From Pseudarthrobacter sp. SSS035 (lineage in GTDB: Bacteria; Actinomycetota; Actinomycetes; Actinomycetales; Micrococcaceae): 64,000 nucleotides of DNA. Both the position numbers and the translations under genes were made by a program. Shown here piece by piece: positions 56,443-64,000 of this stretch. The stretch is from NCBI RefSeq assembly GCF_023273875.1, contig NZ_CP096882.1:434001-498000 (forward strand), read 5' to 3'. The first letter of the stretch is position 1. Each line of letters opens with the position of its first letter. The notes beneath the pieces are model-generated. The model was given only the letters and a program-made list of their open reading frames with translations, was not told the origin of the DNA and did no database searches.

Positions 56443-57915
56443 GTGACTGTTGACCGCAACGCAGATGCCGGCACCGGCAATTCCGTAGATATAGACACCG
56501 ACCCGCTGCACGGAGGCGTGTCCTCATCCGCCAGCGCGCAGCCCTCCACCCGTACAACCGACGCCCCCGCCCTTGAATTCCGCCCTGGCCGCTGGATCGC
56601 CAACTGGAACGCCGAGAACAAAGAGCAGTGGGAGTCCGCCGGCCGGACCATCGCCCGGCGCAACCTGAACTGGTCCATCTTCGCCGAGTTCCTCGGCTTT
56701 GTGGTCTGGCAGCTCTGGTCCATCGTGGTGGTCCAGCTACCGGCAGCCGGCTTCACGTTCACAACCTCGGAAATCTTCTGGCTGATCTCCATGCCCAGCC
56801 TGGTAGGCGCCACCCTCCGGATCCCCTACACCTTTATGGTTCCCCGCTTCGGCGGCCGGAACTGGACCATCGTGTCCGCGCTCCTGCTCCTGATTCCCGC
56901 CGTCGGACTGGGACTCTGCGTCTCCAATCCGGAAACCCCGTTCGGGGTCATGCTGCTCGTGGCAGCACTTGCAGGCTTCGGCGGCGGCAACTTCGCCAGC
57001 TCCATGGCCAACATCACCTTCTTCTACCCCGCACGGGAGAAGGGCTGGGCCCTTGGCCTGAACGCCGCCGGCGGCAACATGGGTGCCGCCGTCGCACAGC
57101 TCGCCGTCCCGATTGCGATCACCCTGCTCGCCGTCGGCAGCGTCAACCTGCCGATGGCCGGCTGGATGTGGATCCCGTTCATCCTGATCGCCGCCTTCGG
57201 TGCCTGGAAGTACATGGACAACCTCACCAGTGCCAAGGGTGACGTGGCCGGCTCGGTCGCGGCACTGAAGGAACCGCACCTGTGGATCATGGCACTGCTG
57301 TACATCGGCACCTTCGGTTCGTTCATCGGCTTCGCAGGCGTGTTCCCCAAGCTCATCAAGGACTACTTCCCGGCCTTCTCCTCCATCGGAGTCGGCACCG
57401 TGGCACTCTCGCTGGCCTTCCTCGGCCCGCTGGTCGGTTCACTCGCCCGCCCCTACGGCGGACGCATGGCTGACCGCATGGGCGGGGCCCGGATGACCGT
57501 GGCAGCATTCGCCGCCATGGCCGTGATCACCCTGACCATGATCTGGACCCTGCCGCTGAAGAACTTCTGGCTGTTCCTGGTCCTCTTCCTGATGCTCTTC
57601 ACGGCCAGCGGCTTCGGCAACGGCGCAACCTACCGGATGATCCCCATCATCTTCGCAACGTCCAGCCGGGCTGCGAAGTCAGGTGCCAGCACGGTTGAAA
57701 CCCAGCGGCTGGCGTCATCGGCCCTCGGACTGATCTCGGCCATCGGCGCCTACGGCGGCTTCGTTATCCCGCAGGTCCTGAACGCCTCCAACACAGCCAG
57801 CGGCTCCTACACCCCGGCCTTCTACGGTTTCGTCGGAGCCTACGTAGTAATGCTGGCGGTCTGCTGGTTCTGCTACATCCGCAACGCCAACCGAAATGCG
57901 ATGGGACACGTCTAA
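56443..57915 (+). CDS. narK: Nitrate/nitrite transporter, NarK (NNP) family
   Basis: 490 residues, 12 membrane helices after a hydrophilic N-terminus of about 60 residues. NNP signature sequences are clear: FGGGNFASSMANITFFYP in helix 5, preceded by the loop with PYTFMVPRFGGRNW, and later GLNAAGGNMGAAVAQL. GTG 56443 is preferred over the ATG at 56428 because AGGAGG lies between them, six bases before GTG. One base separates its stop from the nitrate reductase gene, so it is the first gene of a nitrate assimilation operon and probably imports nitrate. Whether it works by symport or nitrate/nitrite exchange is not determined. Confidence 0.93.
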   Translation: MTVDRNADAGTGNSVDIDTDPLHGGVSSSASAQPSTRTTDAPALEFRPGRWIANWNAENKEQWESAGRTIARRNLNWSIFAEFLGFVVWQLWSIVVVQLPAAGFTFTTSEIFWLISMPSLVGATLRIPYTFMVPRFGGRNWTIVSALLLLIPAVGLGLCVSNPETPFGVMLLVAALAGFGGGNFASSMANITFFYPAREKGWALGLNAAGGNMGAAVAQLAVPIAITLLAVGSVNLPMAGWMWIPFILIAAFGAWKYMDNLTSAKGDVAGSVAALKEPHLWIMALLYIGTFGSFIGFAGVFPKLIKDYFPAFSSIGVGTVALSLAFLGPLVGSLARPYGGRMADRMGGARMTVAAFAAMAVITLTMIWTLPLKNFWLFLVLFLMLFTASGFGNGATYRMIPIIFATSSRAAKSGASTVETQRLASSALGLISAIGAYGGFVIPQVLNASNTASGSYTPAFYGFVGAYVVMLAVCWFCYIRNANRNAMGHV

Positions 57916-57916
57916 C

Positions 57917-60130
57917 ATGACCAAAAGCGCCGACACGCACTGCCCTTACTGCGCCCTGCAGTGCGCCATGACGCTCACGTCACCAGCGGTACAGACCCCG
58001 GCTTCCGAGCCGGGGTCAGTCCCCGTGCCCGCGAAAGCCGCTGAGCCGGCCTCCGCACCAGGCCCGCTCCTGGAGGTCAGCGGGCGGGATTTCCCCACCA
58101 ACCGCGGCGGCCTCTGCCGCAAGGGCTGGACCTCAGCCACACTCCTCAACCACCCCGGACGGGTCACCGAACCCCTGCTCAAGGGCGCCGACGGCGTCCA
58201 CCGCCCCATCGGCTGGGACCAGGCCCTGGCGCTGGTCACCACCGCCGTGAAGGACACGCAGGCACGCTACGGGAAGGACGCCGTCGGGGTTTTCGGCGGC
58301 GGTGGCCTCACCAACGAAAAGGCCTACATGCTGGGCAAGTTCGCCCGGCTGGCCCTGGGCACCTCACGCATCGACTACAACGGCCGCTTCTGCATGTCCT
58401 CCGCCGCGGCCGCCGGGATGCGCGCCTTCGGCCTGGACCGCGGCCTCCCGTTCCCGCTGGCAGACCTGGACACGGCCAGCACCGTCATGATGCTCGGCTC
58501 CAACGTGGCAGAAACCATGCCGCCGTTTGTGCAGCACCTCCAGGGTGCCCGCGACGCCGGCGGGCTGATCGTGGTGGATCCGCGCCGTTCAGCCACGGCA
58601 AAGTTCACATCCGACGGCGGCGGCCTTCACCTCCAGCCCCTGCCGGGCACCGACCTCACCCTCCTGCTGGGCATCTCGCACGTGATCATCCACGAAGGCC
58701 TGGCCGACGAAGACTTCATCGCAGCACGCACCACCGGCTACGAGGCCGTGGTACGCAGCGTCAACTCGTTCTGGCCCGAACGCGTCCAGTCCCTCACCGG
58801 TGTCCCGGCCGAGCTCATCCGCGAAACCGCCCGCAGGCTCGCCGACGGCGCGGGCAAGGGCGGCAGCTACATCCTCACCGGACGCGGTGTGGAACAGCAC
58901 GTGGACGGCACCGACACCGCCACCGCCGCGATCAACCTCAGCCTCCTGCTGGGCCTGCCCGGCTCGCGCCGCAGCGGCTACGGCACCCTCACCGGCCAGG
59001 GCAACGGCCAGGGCGGCCGCGAGCACGGCCAGAAGGCGGACCAGCTGCCCGGCTACCGGAAGATCACCGACCCCGCCGCGCGCGCCCACATGGCCGGCGT
59101 CTGGGGCGTCCCCGAGGAAACCATTCCCGGGCCGGGATTGCCCGCCGTCCAGTTGCTGAAGTCGCTGGGACAGCCCGACGGCGTGCGGTGCCTTTTTGTG
59201 CACGCCTCCAACATCGCGGTGGCCTCCCCCGATGCGAACGCCGTCATCGCCGGGCTCCGCGGCCTGGACTTCCTGGTGGTCTGCGACTTCTTTATGTCCG
59301 AGACCGCCGCGGAAGCCGACCTCATCCTGCCGGTCCTCCAGTGGGCCGAAGAGGAAGGCACCCTCACCAACCTGGAAGGACGCGTCCTGCGCCGCCGCCG
59401 CGCCCTGCAGCCACCAGCGGGCGCACGCAGTGAGCTGTGGATCATGGCCCGGCTCGCAGAAGCGCTCGAGGCCCCGTCCACATACAGCGAGGATCCGGAA
59501 ACGGTCTTTGAGGAACTGCGGCTGGCCTCGGCCGGCGGGCACGCAGACTACTCCGGCATCGACTACGCCATGCTGGACCGCGGCGAAGCTGCCTACTGGC
59601 CCTACCCGGCGGGGAGCACCGGAACACCCCGGCTCTTCCTGGACACGTTTGCCCACGCCGGCGGCAAGGCGGTCATGACCCCGGTGACGCCCCGCCGCCG
59701 TCGTACGCCGGCCGCCAACCCGGACCCGGCCGCGAAAACCATGACCCTGATCACCGGCCGCCTCCTGGAGCACTACCAGTCCGGGGCCCAGACCCGGCGC
59801 GTGTCCGAGCTGCTGGCCACCCAGCCCGAGGCGAAAATTCAGATCCACCCCGCCGCCGCCGCCGCCATGGGCATCACCGAAGGTGCCATTGTCTCGGTAG
59901 CCAACGAACGCGGCGAGGTGCTCTGCCGGGCGGAACTCAGCACGGCCATCCGGCCCGAGACGGTTTTCCTGCCGTTCCATTTTCCGGAACTTGAAAGCGC
60001 CAACCGCCTCACCGAGGCGGCAACGGATCCCATTTCCGGGATGCCCGAGTTCAAGTTCAACAAGGTGTGGGTCCGGGCTGCGGCCAACGGACTTCAGAAC
60101 AGTGTTCTTCAGACATCGGAGGCCTCATGA
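57917..60130 (+). CDS. nasC: Assimilatory nitrate reductase, molybdopterin catalytic subunit
   Basis: 737 residues, molybdopterin oxidoreductase family. It reduces nitrate to nitrite in the cytoplasm. The [4Fe-4S] ligands are C9, C12, C16 and C67 (HCPYCALQC then GGLCRKG). The probable molybdenum ligand is C159 in NGRFCMSSAA. GQGNGQGGREHGQKADQLPGY (broken here as GQGNGQGGREHG and QKADQLPGY) is typical of assimilatory enzymes, and a C-terminal dinucleotide-binding domain covers about 610-730. A Pro/Ala linker (about 22-50) separates the third and fourth Cys, longer than usual, and its DNA holds a perfect hairpin. There is no Tat signal. It starts one base after narK and overlaps the next gene by four bases. 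Confidence 0.92.
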   Translation: MTKSADTHCPYCALQCAMTLTSPAVQTPASEPGSVPVPAKAAEPASAPGPLLEVSGRDFPTNRGGLCRKGWTSATLLNHPGRVTEPLLKGADGVHRPIGWDQALALVTTAVKDTQARYGKDAVGVFGGGGLTNEKAYMLGKFARLALGTSRIDYNGRFCMSSAAAAGMRAFGLDRGLPFPLADLDTASTVMMLGSNVAETMPPFVQHLQGARDAGGLIVVDPRRSATAKFTSDGGGLHLQPLPGTDLTLLLGISHVIIHEGLADEDFIAARTTGYEAVVRSVNSFWPERVQSLTGVPAELIRETARRLADGAGKGGSYILTGRGVEQHVDGTDTATAAINLSLLLGLPGSRRSGYGTLTGQGNGQGGREHGQKADQLPGYRKITDPAARAHMAGVWGVPEETIPGPGLPAVQLLKSLGQPDGVRCLFVHASNIAVASPDANAVIAGLRGLDFLVVCDFFMSETAAEADLILPVLQWAEEEGTLTNLEGRVLRRRRALQPPAGARSELWIMARLAEALEAPSTYSEDPETVFEELRLASAGGHADYSGIDYAMLDRGEAAYWPYPAGSTGTPRLFLDTFAHAGGKAVMTPVTPRRRRTPAANPDPAAKTMTLITGRLLEHYQSGAQTRRVSELLATQPEAKIQIHPAAAAAMGITEGAIVSVANERGEVLCRAELSTAIRPETVFLPFHFPELESANRLTEAATDPISGMPEFKFNKVWVRAAANGLQNSVLQTSEAS
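57994..58017. repeat. Perfect palindrome inside the nasC coding sequence
   Basis: GACCCCGGCT (57994-58003) and AGCCGGGGTC (58008-58017) form a 10-bp stem with a TCCG loop. It encodes part of the Pro/Ala linker in the N-terminal iron-sulfur domain. Confidence 0.6.
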
Positions 60131-61689
60131 GTGAGCAGATTGTCATTGTTGGTTTCGGCCCGGTGGCTGCCCGCCTGATCGATGAGCTGCTGCCCGCGGT
60201 CCGCGACGGGCACGTCAGCCTGACAGTGGTGGGCGAGGAAACCGAGGCCGCGTACAACCGGGTGCTGGTGGCTGATCTGGGCGTTGGGCGCACCACTGCC
60301 GATGCCCTGGCCCTCTCCGACGCCGCAGCCCTGGTGGCAGACGGCGTGGACGTACGGCTCGGCGTTCGGGTCCGCCGCGTGGACCGTGCCCGCCAGCAGG
60401 TACTCCTCACCGACGGGACGTCCGCCCACTACGAGCGACTGGTCTTCGCCACCGGTTCCCGGCCCGTCATCCCCAACCTGACCGGCATCAACCCGGACCC
60501 TGCCTCCCCCGTCCTCCCGGCGGGCGTCACGGCGCTCCGGGACCTCCGCGACGCTTCGGTTCTGCGCGCAGCGGTCGACGGCGGCAAGCGTGTTGTGGTG
60601 CTGGGCGGCGGCGTCCTGGGCCTCGAGACAGCCCTCGCGGCTGCCGAGGAAGGCGCCACCGTCACGGTGGTGCACAACGGGCCGCACCCGCTGGGACGCA
60701 ACATCGACCGCGGCGGCGGCGCGGTCCTCGCCGCCAGCCTGCGCCGGTGCGGCGTGCGGATGGCCGGCAACGCCCGGTCCACCGGGGTGGAGCACAACGC
60801 GCCCGACGGCGGGTTCTCGGCGCTGCTGCTCAATGACGGCTCGGCGATCGACGGCGATCTCTTGGTCATCTCGTGCGGCGTCCGTCCCCGGACCGAGCTC
60901 GCCGAGGGCTGCGGCCTGTCCACCGGCACCGGCATCCTGGTGGACCACCGGCTGCGTGCCCACCACGAGCCGCACATTTTCGCGATCGGCGACTGCGCCG
61001 AGGTCCGCTGCCCGGACCCCGCCTGCGGCGAATGCCGCACGGCGAAGGGCCCGTCCGGCCTGGTGGGACCCGGGTGGCGGCAGGCAGAATGGCTGGCCGA
61101 ATACCTGACGCTGCTGGCCACCGGCACGCAGGGGGAAGCCGACGCGTTGCAGGAGCTGCCGCAGGAACAGGCCGCCGTGATTGTGCTGAAGGCCCGTGGC
61201 ATGAACATGGCGGTGGCCGGCGACAACGGTGCCGAGCCATGGGATGAAGACGTGCTCACCGCGGGCGCCGTGAACGGCCGGCCGCGCCTTCAGATCGCCC
61301 AGTGGGCCGATCCGGAACACGGCCGCTACGTGAAGATGACCACCCGCGGCGGGGTGCTGGAAGGCCTGGTGGCCGTGGGCATGCCGCGGACCGCCGCCGA
61401 GCTCGTGGGATTGTTTGAGCGCGGTGCTGAACTGCCAGCCGACAGGTCGCTGCTGCTGCGCCTGGACGGACCGGACCAGCTGGCCGCGTCCGGTCCCGCC
61501 GATCCGGAAGGAACCGTGTGCCGCTGCGCCGGAGTCAGCGGCGCCAAGATCCAGGGTGCCGTGGCGGATGGCTGCTCCACCGTGGCCGAGGTGTCCAAGG
61601 CTACCCGCGCCGGCACCGGCTGCGGCGGCTGCCACGAGGACATCAAGGGGCTCATTGAAAAACACTTCCAGGCGGCTCCCGCCGCCTGA
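60127..61689 (+). CDS. nasB: Nitrate reductase electron-transfer subunit (FAD and BFD-like [2Fe-2S])
   Basis: 520 residues. An FAD-dependent NAD(P)H oxidoreductase part (about 1-400) has the FAD motif IVGFGPVAARL near the start, VVVLGGGVLGLETALAA for NAD(P)H, and GDCAE. The C-terminal BFD-like domain has C465, C467, C499 and C502 (CRCAG then GCGGC), the [2Fe-2S] ligand spacing of NasB/NirB proteins. It lacks the sulfite/nitrite reductase domain, so it is not NirB but the electron donor for the adjacent nitrate reductase. An additional Cys cluster, C290, C295, C300 and C303, lies in an insert after GDC. The start ATG overlaps the nasC stop by four bases. Confidence 0.88.
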   Translation: MSEQIVIVGFGPVAARLIDELLPAVRDGHVSLTVVGEETEAAYNRVLVADLGVGRTTADALALSDAAALVADGVDVRLGVRVRRVDRARQQVLLTDGTSAHYERLVFATGSRPVIPNLTGINPDPASPVLPAGVTALRDLRDASVLRAAVDGGKRVVVLGGGVLGLETALAAAEEGATVTVVHNGPHPLGRNIDRGGGAVLAASLRRCGVRMAGNARSTGVEHNAPDGGFSALLLNDGSAIDGDLLVISCGVRPRTELAEGCGLSTGTGILVDHRLRAHHEPHIFAIGDCAEVRCPDPACGECRTAKGPSGLVGPGWRQAEWLAEYLTLLATGTQGEADALQELPQEQAAVIVLKARGMNMAVAGDNGAEPWDEDVLTAGAVNGRPRLQIAQWADPEHGRYVKMTTRGGVLEGLVAVGMPRTAAELVGLFERGAELPADRSLLLRLDGPDQLAASGPADPEGTVCRCAGVSGAKIQGAVADGCSTVAEVSKATRAGTGCGGCHEDIKGLIEKHFQAAPAA

Positions 61690-61756
61690 CCTGTCCTGAA
61701 GCCGGGGAGCCCGGACATGTGCGCGTCACGGAATCGGACCCGGAACGGATGGCAGG

Positions 61757-61762
61757 TAGCAT
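61757..61762 (+). promoter_or_regulatory. -10 box of the gene at 61770, leaderless arrangement
   Basis: TAGCAT, seven bases before the ATG at 61770. No Shine-Dalgarno sequence. Confidence 0.4.
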
Positions 61763-61769
61763 CGGGGCC

Positions 61770-62465
61770 ATGAATGCCGACGAAGAAGACGACATCACCG
61801 AAGAACTGCTGGCCGACGCCGGGAAACTGACCGGACTGAGCCTGGAACTCTTGGGCCTTGATCCGCACCCGGATGACATGACGCCGGAACAGCGGCTGCA
61901 GTTCGAGCCGGAAGACCTGGACGAAATGGCCGCGGTCTCGCCGGAAGACCGGAAAACAGCTGTGAGCCAGACACTCCTGCTGGCAGGCCTCCTGTGGAAC
62001 TCGTCGGGCATTCTCGTTGACCAGCTCTTCCGCGATCTGGGGACCCTGACCGCCCTGGATGCGGTTACTCCGTCTGACGTCGCCGGTTCCTCTGTGCTGT
62101 CCTCGCTGCCGCCTCAGTTCGCCGCCAGCTACGACGCGACGTTTACCCGGAAGTTCCTCGTGGTCGCTTCCGATGTAACGGCATCGCTGGTCCGCGGCTG
62201 GACAGCCCCCGGATGCCTCGCAGCAGAGCTCGCCGTCCGCTGCCTGCTCGATCAGGCGGAAATCACCGAGGACATCTATGAACTCGACCTCCCGGAAGGC
62301 TGGCGGGCACAGGTCGAGGAAGTCCTGTTGGAGGAGGCGGATAGTCCGGCTCTCTACTCGGACAGCCTTGGCATCCCGGAAATCGACGCCGGGAAGCTGA
62401 GTTTCGACGGCTGGTTCACCCCAATTGCAGCCGGCAGCACGGTCCCGCCCTACGCCTTGGCTTAG
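61770..62465 (+). CDS. Uncharacterised acidic helical protein
   Basis: 231 residues. I do not recognise the family. It is very acidic at the N-terminus (MNADEEDDITEELLADAG) and predicted mostly helical, with no membrane segment or signal peptide. Hydrophobic amphipathic stretches include SLELLGLDPHPDDMT, TLLLAGLLWNSSGILVDQLF and CLAAELAVRCLLDQAEI. The start at ATG 61770 follows a -10 box by seven bases; an upstream in-frame start would add 17 residues with no support. It follows the nitrate operon on the same strand but with its own promoter-like element. Strict codon bias indicates a real gene. Confidence 0.65.
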   Translation: MNADEEDDITEELLADAGKLTGLSLELLGLDPHPDDMTPEQRLQFEPEDLDEMAAVSPEDRKTAVSQTLLLAGLLWNSSGILVDQLFRDLGTLTALDAVTPSDVAGSSVLSSLPPQFAASYDATFTRKFLVVASDVTASLVRGWTAPGCLAAELAVRCLLDQAEITEDIYELDLPEGWRAQVEEVLLEEADSPALYSDSLGIPEIDAGKLSFDGWFTPIAAGSTVPPYALA

Positions 62466-62533
62466 TCGGTGTCTCCGGGATCCCCGACAGCGGCCACGAG
62501 CCTGCGAAACCGTATTCCGTGCGCTGGACCAAC

Positions 62534-63232
62534 CTAGGTGAAAGGGGTTTCGCCGACAAGAAGTGGAGCCAGTTCCGCAAGGCTTTGGATTGCCCCACGA
62601 TCCCCAGCGCCGTCACGGTTGAGGTGGATGGCGTGCAGTCCGGCGTTTTGGGCTCCTTCGATGTCGACACGGTAGTTGTCCCCGACATAGAGGGTCTGGG
62701 CAGGCGCTATTTTCATGCTTTTGCAGGGCTGCGTGAAGGCCTCTGGTGCCGGTTTCGCGTGGCTTGTTAGTTCCGAGCTGAAAATCCGGTCTATGAGCGG
62801 GCCGAGGCCTATCCTGCTGATTTTCGATGTTTGCTGGTTGTGGTTCCCGTTGGTGACGACGCCGACCAGCATGCCGCCGTCCCGGAGGCTCCACAGGGCG
62901 GGTGCAGCGTCCGGGAACGCCGTCCACGCATCCTCATAATTCTGAAGGTAGATGGCGAAGAGTTCGTCGAGCCCGGTGTCTGTTTGGGGAATAGCAAGTC
63001 CGGTCAGCGGAAGAAACTGGCGGAGCCGCTCACGGCGCTGTTCATGGAACGAGAGCTCTTTGCTCAGGAACCGGTCGTAGTTGACCTGTTCGATTTCAAG
63101 CCATGAAAGTGTAAGTTCTTCCGACTGCTCTCTTCCAAGGTGCCGAAGGAACGCGTCGAATCCGGCGCGTGCAGATGCCGGATGGTCGAACAGGGTGTTG
63201 TCCAGATCGAAGAGGACAGCTCGAATTTCCAC
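62534..63232 (-). CDS. HAD-superfamily hydrolase
   Basis: 232 residues, class I HAD with a four-helix cap. Motif I is FDLDNTLFD (D9 nucleophile, D11 acid/base), motif II VVTNGN, motif III lysine in HAKPAPEAF and motif IV VGDNYRVDIEGA, all intact, so it should be an active phosphatase. The closest general type is YjjG-like nucleotide or sugar-phosphate phosphatases. The start is GTG 63232, six bases after TACTCT. GC content looks slightly lower than in neighbours, especially in the second half. It converges on the uncharacterised gene at 61770-62465. The substrate is unknown. Confidence 0.88.
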   Translation of the reverse strand: MEIRAVLFDLDNTLFDHPASARAGFDAFLRHLGREQSEELTLSWLEIEQVNYDRFLSKELSFHEQRRERLRQFLPLTGLAIPQTDTGLDELFAIYLQNYEDAWTAFPDAAPALWSLRDGGMLVGVVTNGNHNQQTSKISRIGLGPLIDRIFSSELTSHAKPAPEAFTQPCKSMKIAPAQTLYVGDNYRVDIEGAQNAGLHAIHLNRDGAGDRGAIQSLAELAPLLVGETPFT

Positions 63233-63238
63233 GCACCA

Positions 63239-63244
63239 AGAGTA
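63239..63244 (-). promoter_or_regulatory. -10 box of the HAD gene, leaderless arrangement
   Basis: TACTCT on the minus strand, six bases (TGGTGC) before the GTG. Confidence 0.45.
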
Positions 63245-63293
63245 GCGGCTGTCGCGCTTCCCCGCCCGAACCCTGGTCCAGGCAAGCGTTGCC

Positions 63294-63479
63294 CTAGGCC
63301 GGGGCCTTCGGGATCATGATCCAGAGCGCGATGTAGACGAGCTCGCCGATCCCCACCAGGCCGAAGATCACAAAGCCAAGCCTGACCAGGAACTTCGGGA
63401 TCCCGAACCGGGCTGAGAGGGCGGCGCAGACGCCACCGATGATTTTTCCGCGGCGCGGCCGCTCCAGAGCTGTAGTCAT
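63294..63479 (-). CDS. PspC-domain small membrane protein
   Basis: 61 residues, one PspC domain. It has the basic N-terminus RPRRGKIIGGVCAALSARFGI, then one membrane helix (about 30-55, LVRLGFVIFGLVGIGELVYIALW) ending in MIPKAPA. Small PspC proteins are common in actinobacteria and are linked to envelope stress or to membrane-associated kinases. The ATG at 63479 is six bases after TAGCGT and has no Shine-Dalgarno sequence. It lies between lpdA and the HAD gene on the same strand with no operon link evident. Confidence 0.9.
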   Translation of the reverse strand: MTTALERPRRGKIIGGVCAALSARFGIPKFLVRLGFVIFGLVGIGELVYIALWIMIPKAPA

Positions 63480-63485
63480 GCGGCC

Positions 63486-63491
63486 ACGCTA
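63486..63491 (-). promoter_or_regulatory. -10 box of the PspC gene, leaderless arrangement
   Basis: TAGCGT on the minus strand, six bases (GGCCGC) before the ATG. Confidence 0.5.
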
Positions 63492-63502
63492 CCGCAGAAC
63501 GA

Positions 63503-64000
63503 TTACATGCGGACGTGCAGGCGCCGCGCGGCTTCCGAGATGGACCCGCTCAGCGACGGGTAGACGGTGAAGGTGCTGGCGACGTCGTCGACGTGGAGCT
63601 TCTGGGTGACCGCAAGGGAGATGGCGAAGATCAGCTCGGACGCGTTCGGCCCCACCACAACACCGCCAATCACGGTGCCGGAGCCCTTACGCGCGAAGAT
63701 CTTGACGAAGCCGTCCTTGTGATTGCGCATTTTGGCGCGGGCATTGCTCTTGAGCGAGAGCTTGACGATGTCGCCCTGGTACTTGCCGGACTGGATCTCG
63801 GCCTCGGAGACGCCCACGTTCGCGATCTCGGGTGAGGTGAAGATGTTGGACGCGACCTGGTGAAGCTTGAGCGGCATAACGCTGTCGCCCAGGAAGTGGG
63901 CGATCGCGATCCGACCCTGCATTGCGGCCACAGAGGCCAAAGCCAGCACGCCGGTGCAATCGCCGGCGGCGTAGATATTCGGCGCGGTGGTGCGGGAGAC
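63503..64000 (-). CDS. lpdA: LpdA-like NAD(P)H:quinone / disulfide oxidoreductase (5' end cut by window edge)
   Basis: The last 165 residues of a flavoprotein of the pyridine nucleotide-disulfide oxidoreductase family. It opens with VSRTTAPNIYAAGDCTGVLALASVAAMQ in pieces (the FAD-binding YAAGDCTG is clear) and continues into the dimerisation domain: FTSPEIANVGV, KSNARAKM, KIFARKGSGTVIGGVVVGPNASELI and TVYPSLSGSISEAARRL. This agrees closely with mycobacterial LpdA (Rv3303c), which uses NAD(P)H to reduce quinones and lacks the redox disulfide of true lipoamide dehydrogenases. The dimer-interface His-Glu of lipoamide dehydrogenase is replaced by YPSLSGSISE. The start and redox site are outside the window. 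Confidence 0.88.
   Translation of the reverse strand, partial: VSRTTAPNIYAAGDCTGVLALASVAAMQGRIAIAHFLGDSVMPLKLHQVASNIFTSPEIANVGVSEAEIQSGKYQGDIVKLSLKSNARAKMRNHKDGFVKIFARKGSGTVIGGVVVGPNASELIFAISLAVTQKLHVDDVASTFTVYPSLSGSISEAARRLHVRM

Noticed and set aside
1..64000. tRNA, rRNA, CRISPR arrays, prophage or integrase genes
   Set aside because: None of the expected sequence patterns was seen on either strand.

Overview
The window is high-GC actinobacterial DNA, most likely from the Micrococcaceae (Arthrobacter or Pseudarthrobacter type). The reasons are the strong third-position GC, many GTG and TTG starts, frequent leaderless -10 boxes (TAnnnT) six or seven bases before a start codon, the GatCAB operon, and a birA / accD5 / accE5 / maf / accA3 gene order like that of Mycobacterium tuberculosis. 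I see no rRNA, tRNA, CRISPR array, insertion sequence, prophage or origin. Both edges cut genes: tdh on the left and an lpdA-like gene on the right.

Layout. 1-10.9 kb holds metabolic genes: threonine dehydrogenase with a divergent LysR regulator, an exported DUF5666-like protein, gatC-gatA-gatB, and a CitMHS citrate transporter divergent from its two-component system, followed by RidA-like and GNAT proteins. 10.9-14.8 kb holds an inositol-monophosphatase-family gene overlapping ligA, then a proline-rich surface protein. 14.9-37.2 kb is one long minus-strand cluster of ten tightly packed genes. In order of transcription they are a 2039-residue cadherin-like/FN3 surface protein, a MoxR ATPase, a DUF58 protein, a transglutaminase-fold membrane protein, a zinc-ribbon/RDD/FHA protein, a PP2C phosphatase, a zinc-ribbon/FHA protein, a transmembrane Ser/Thr kinase, a small FHA-like protein with a helical C-terminus, and an FHA-FtsK/EssC-type ATPase. 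The core resembles the PFNA cluster described in Bifidobacterium, extended here by a type VII-like motor. No WXG100, EccB/D/E or mycosin gene lies beside it. The kinase, phosphatase and FHA readers plausibly control assembly or export of the giant surface protein.

37.5-41.1 kb holds a class III adenylate cyclase, a PH-domain membrane protein, birA and an SDR. 41.1-53.8 kb holds the acyl-CoA carboxylase genes: beta and epsilon subunits, then five intervening genes (DUF885 peptidase, dicarboxylate symporter, exported protein, TetR-MMPL pair), then maf and the biotinylated alpha subunit. The same TTGTAG/CTACA palindrome lies upstream of both the beta and the alpha gene, which suggests one regulator. 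BirA would load biotin on the alpha subunit.

53.3-64 kb holds an NTF2-like protein, a glutamine amidotransferase, an MHS-family transporter divergent from a nitrate assimilation operon (narK, molybdopterin nitrate reductase, FAD/[2Fe-2S] electron-transfer subunit), an unrecognised protein, a HAD phosphatase, a PspC protein and the truncated lpdA-like gene.

Intergenic DNA carries several long palindromes that look like a dispersed repeat family, and several operator-like palindromes.
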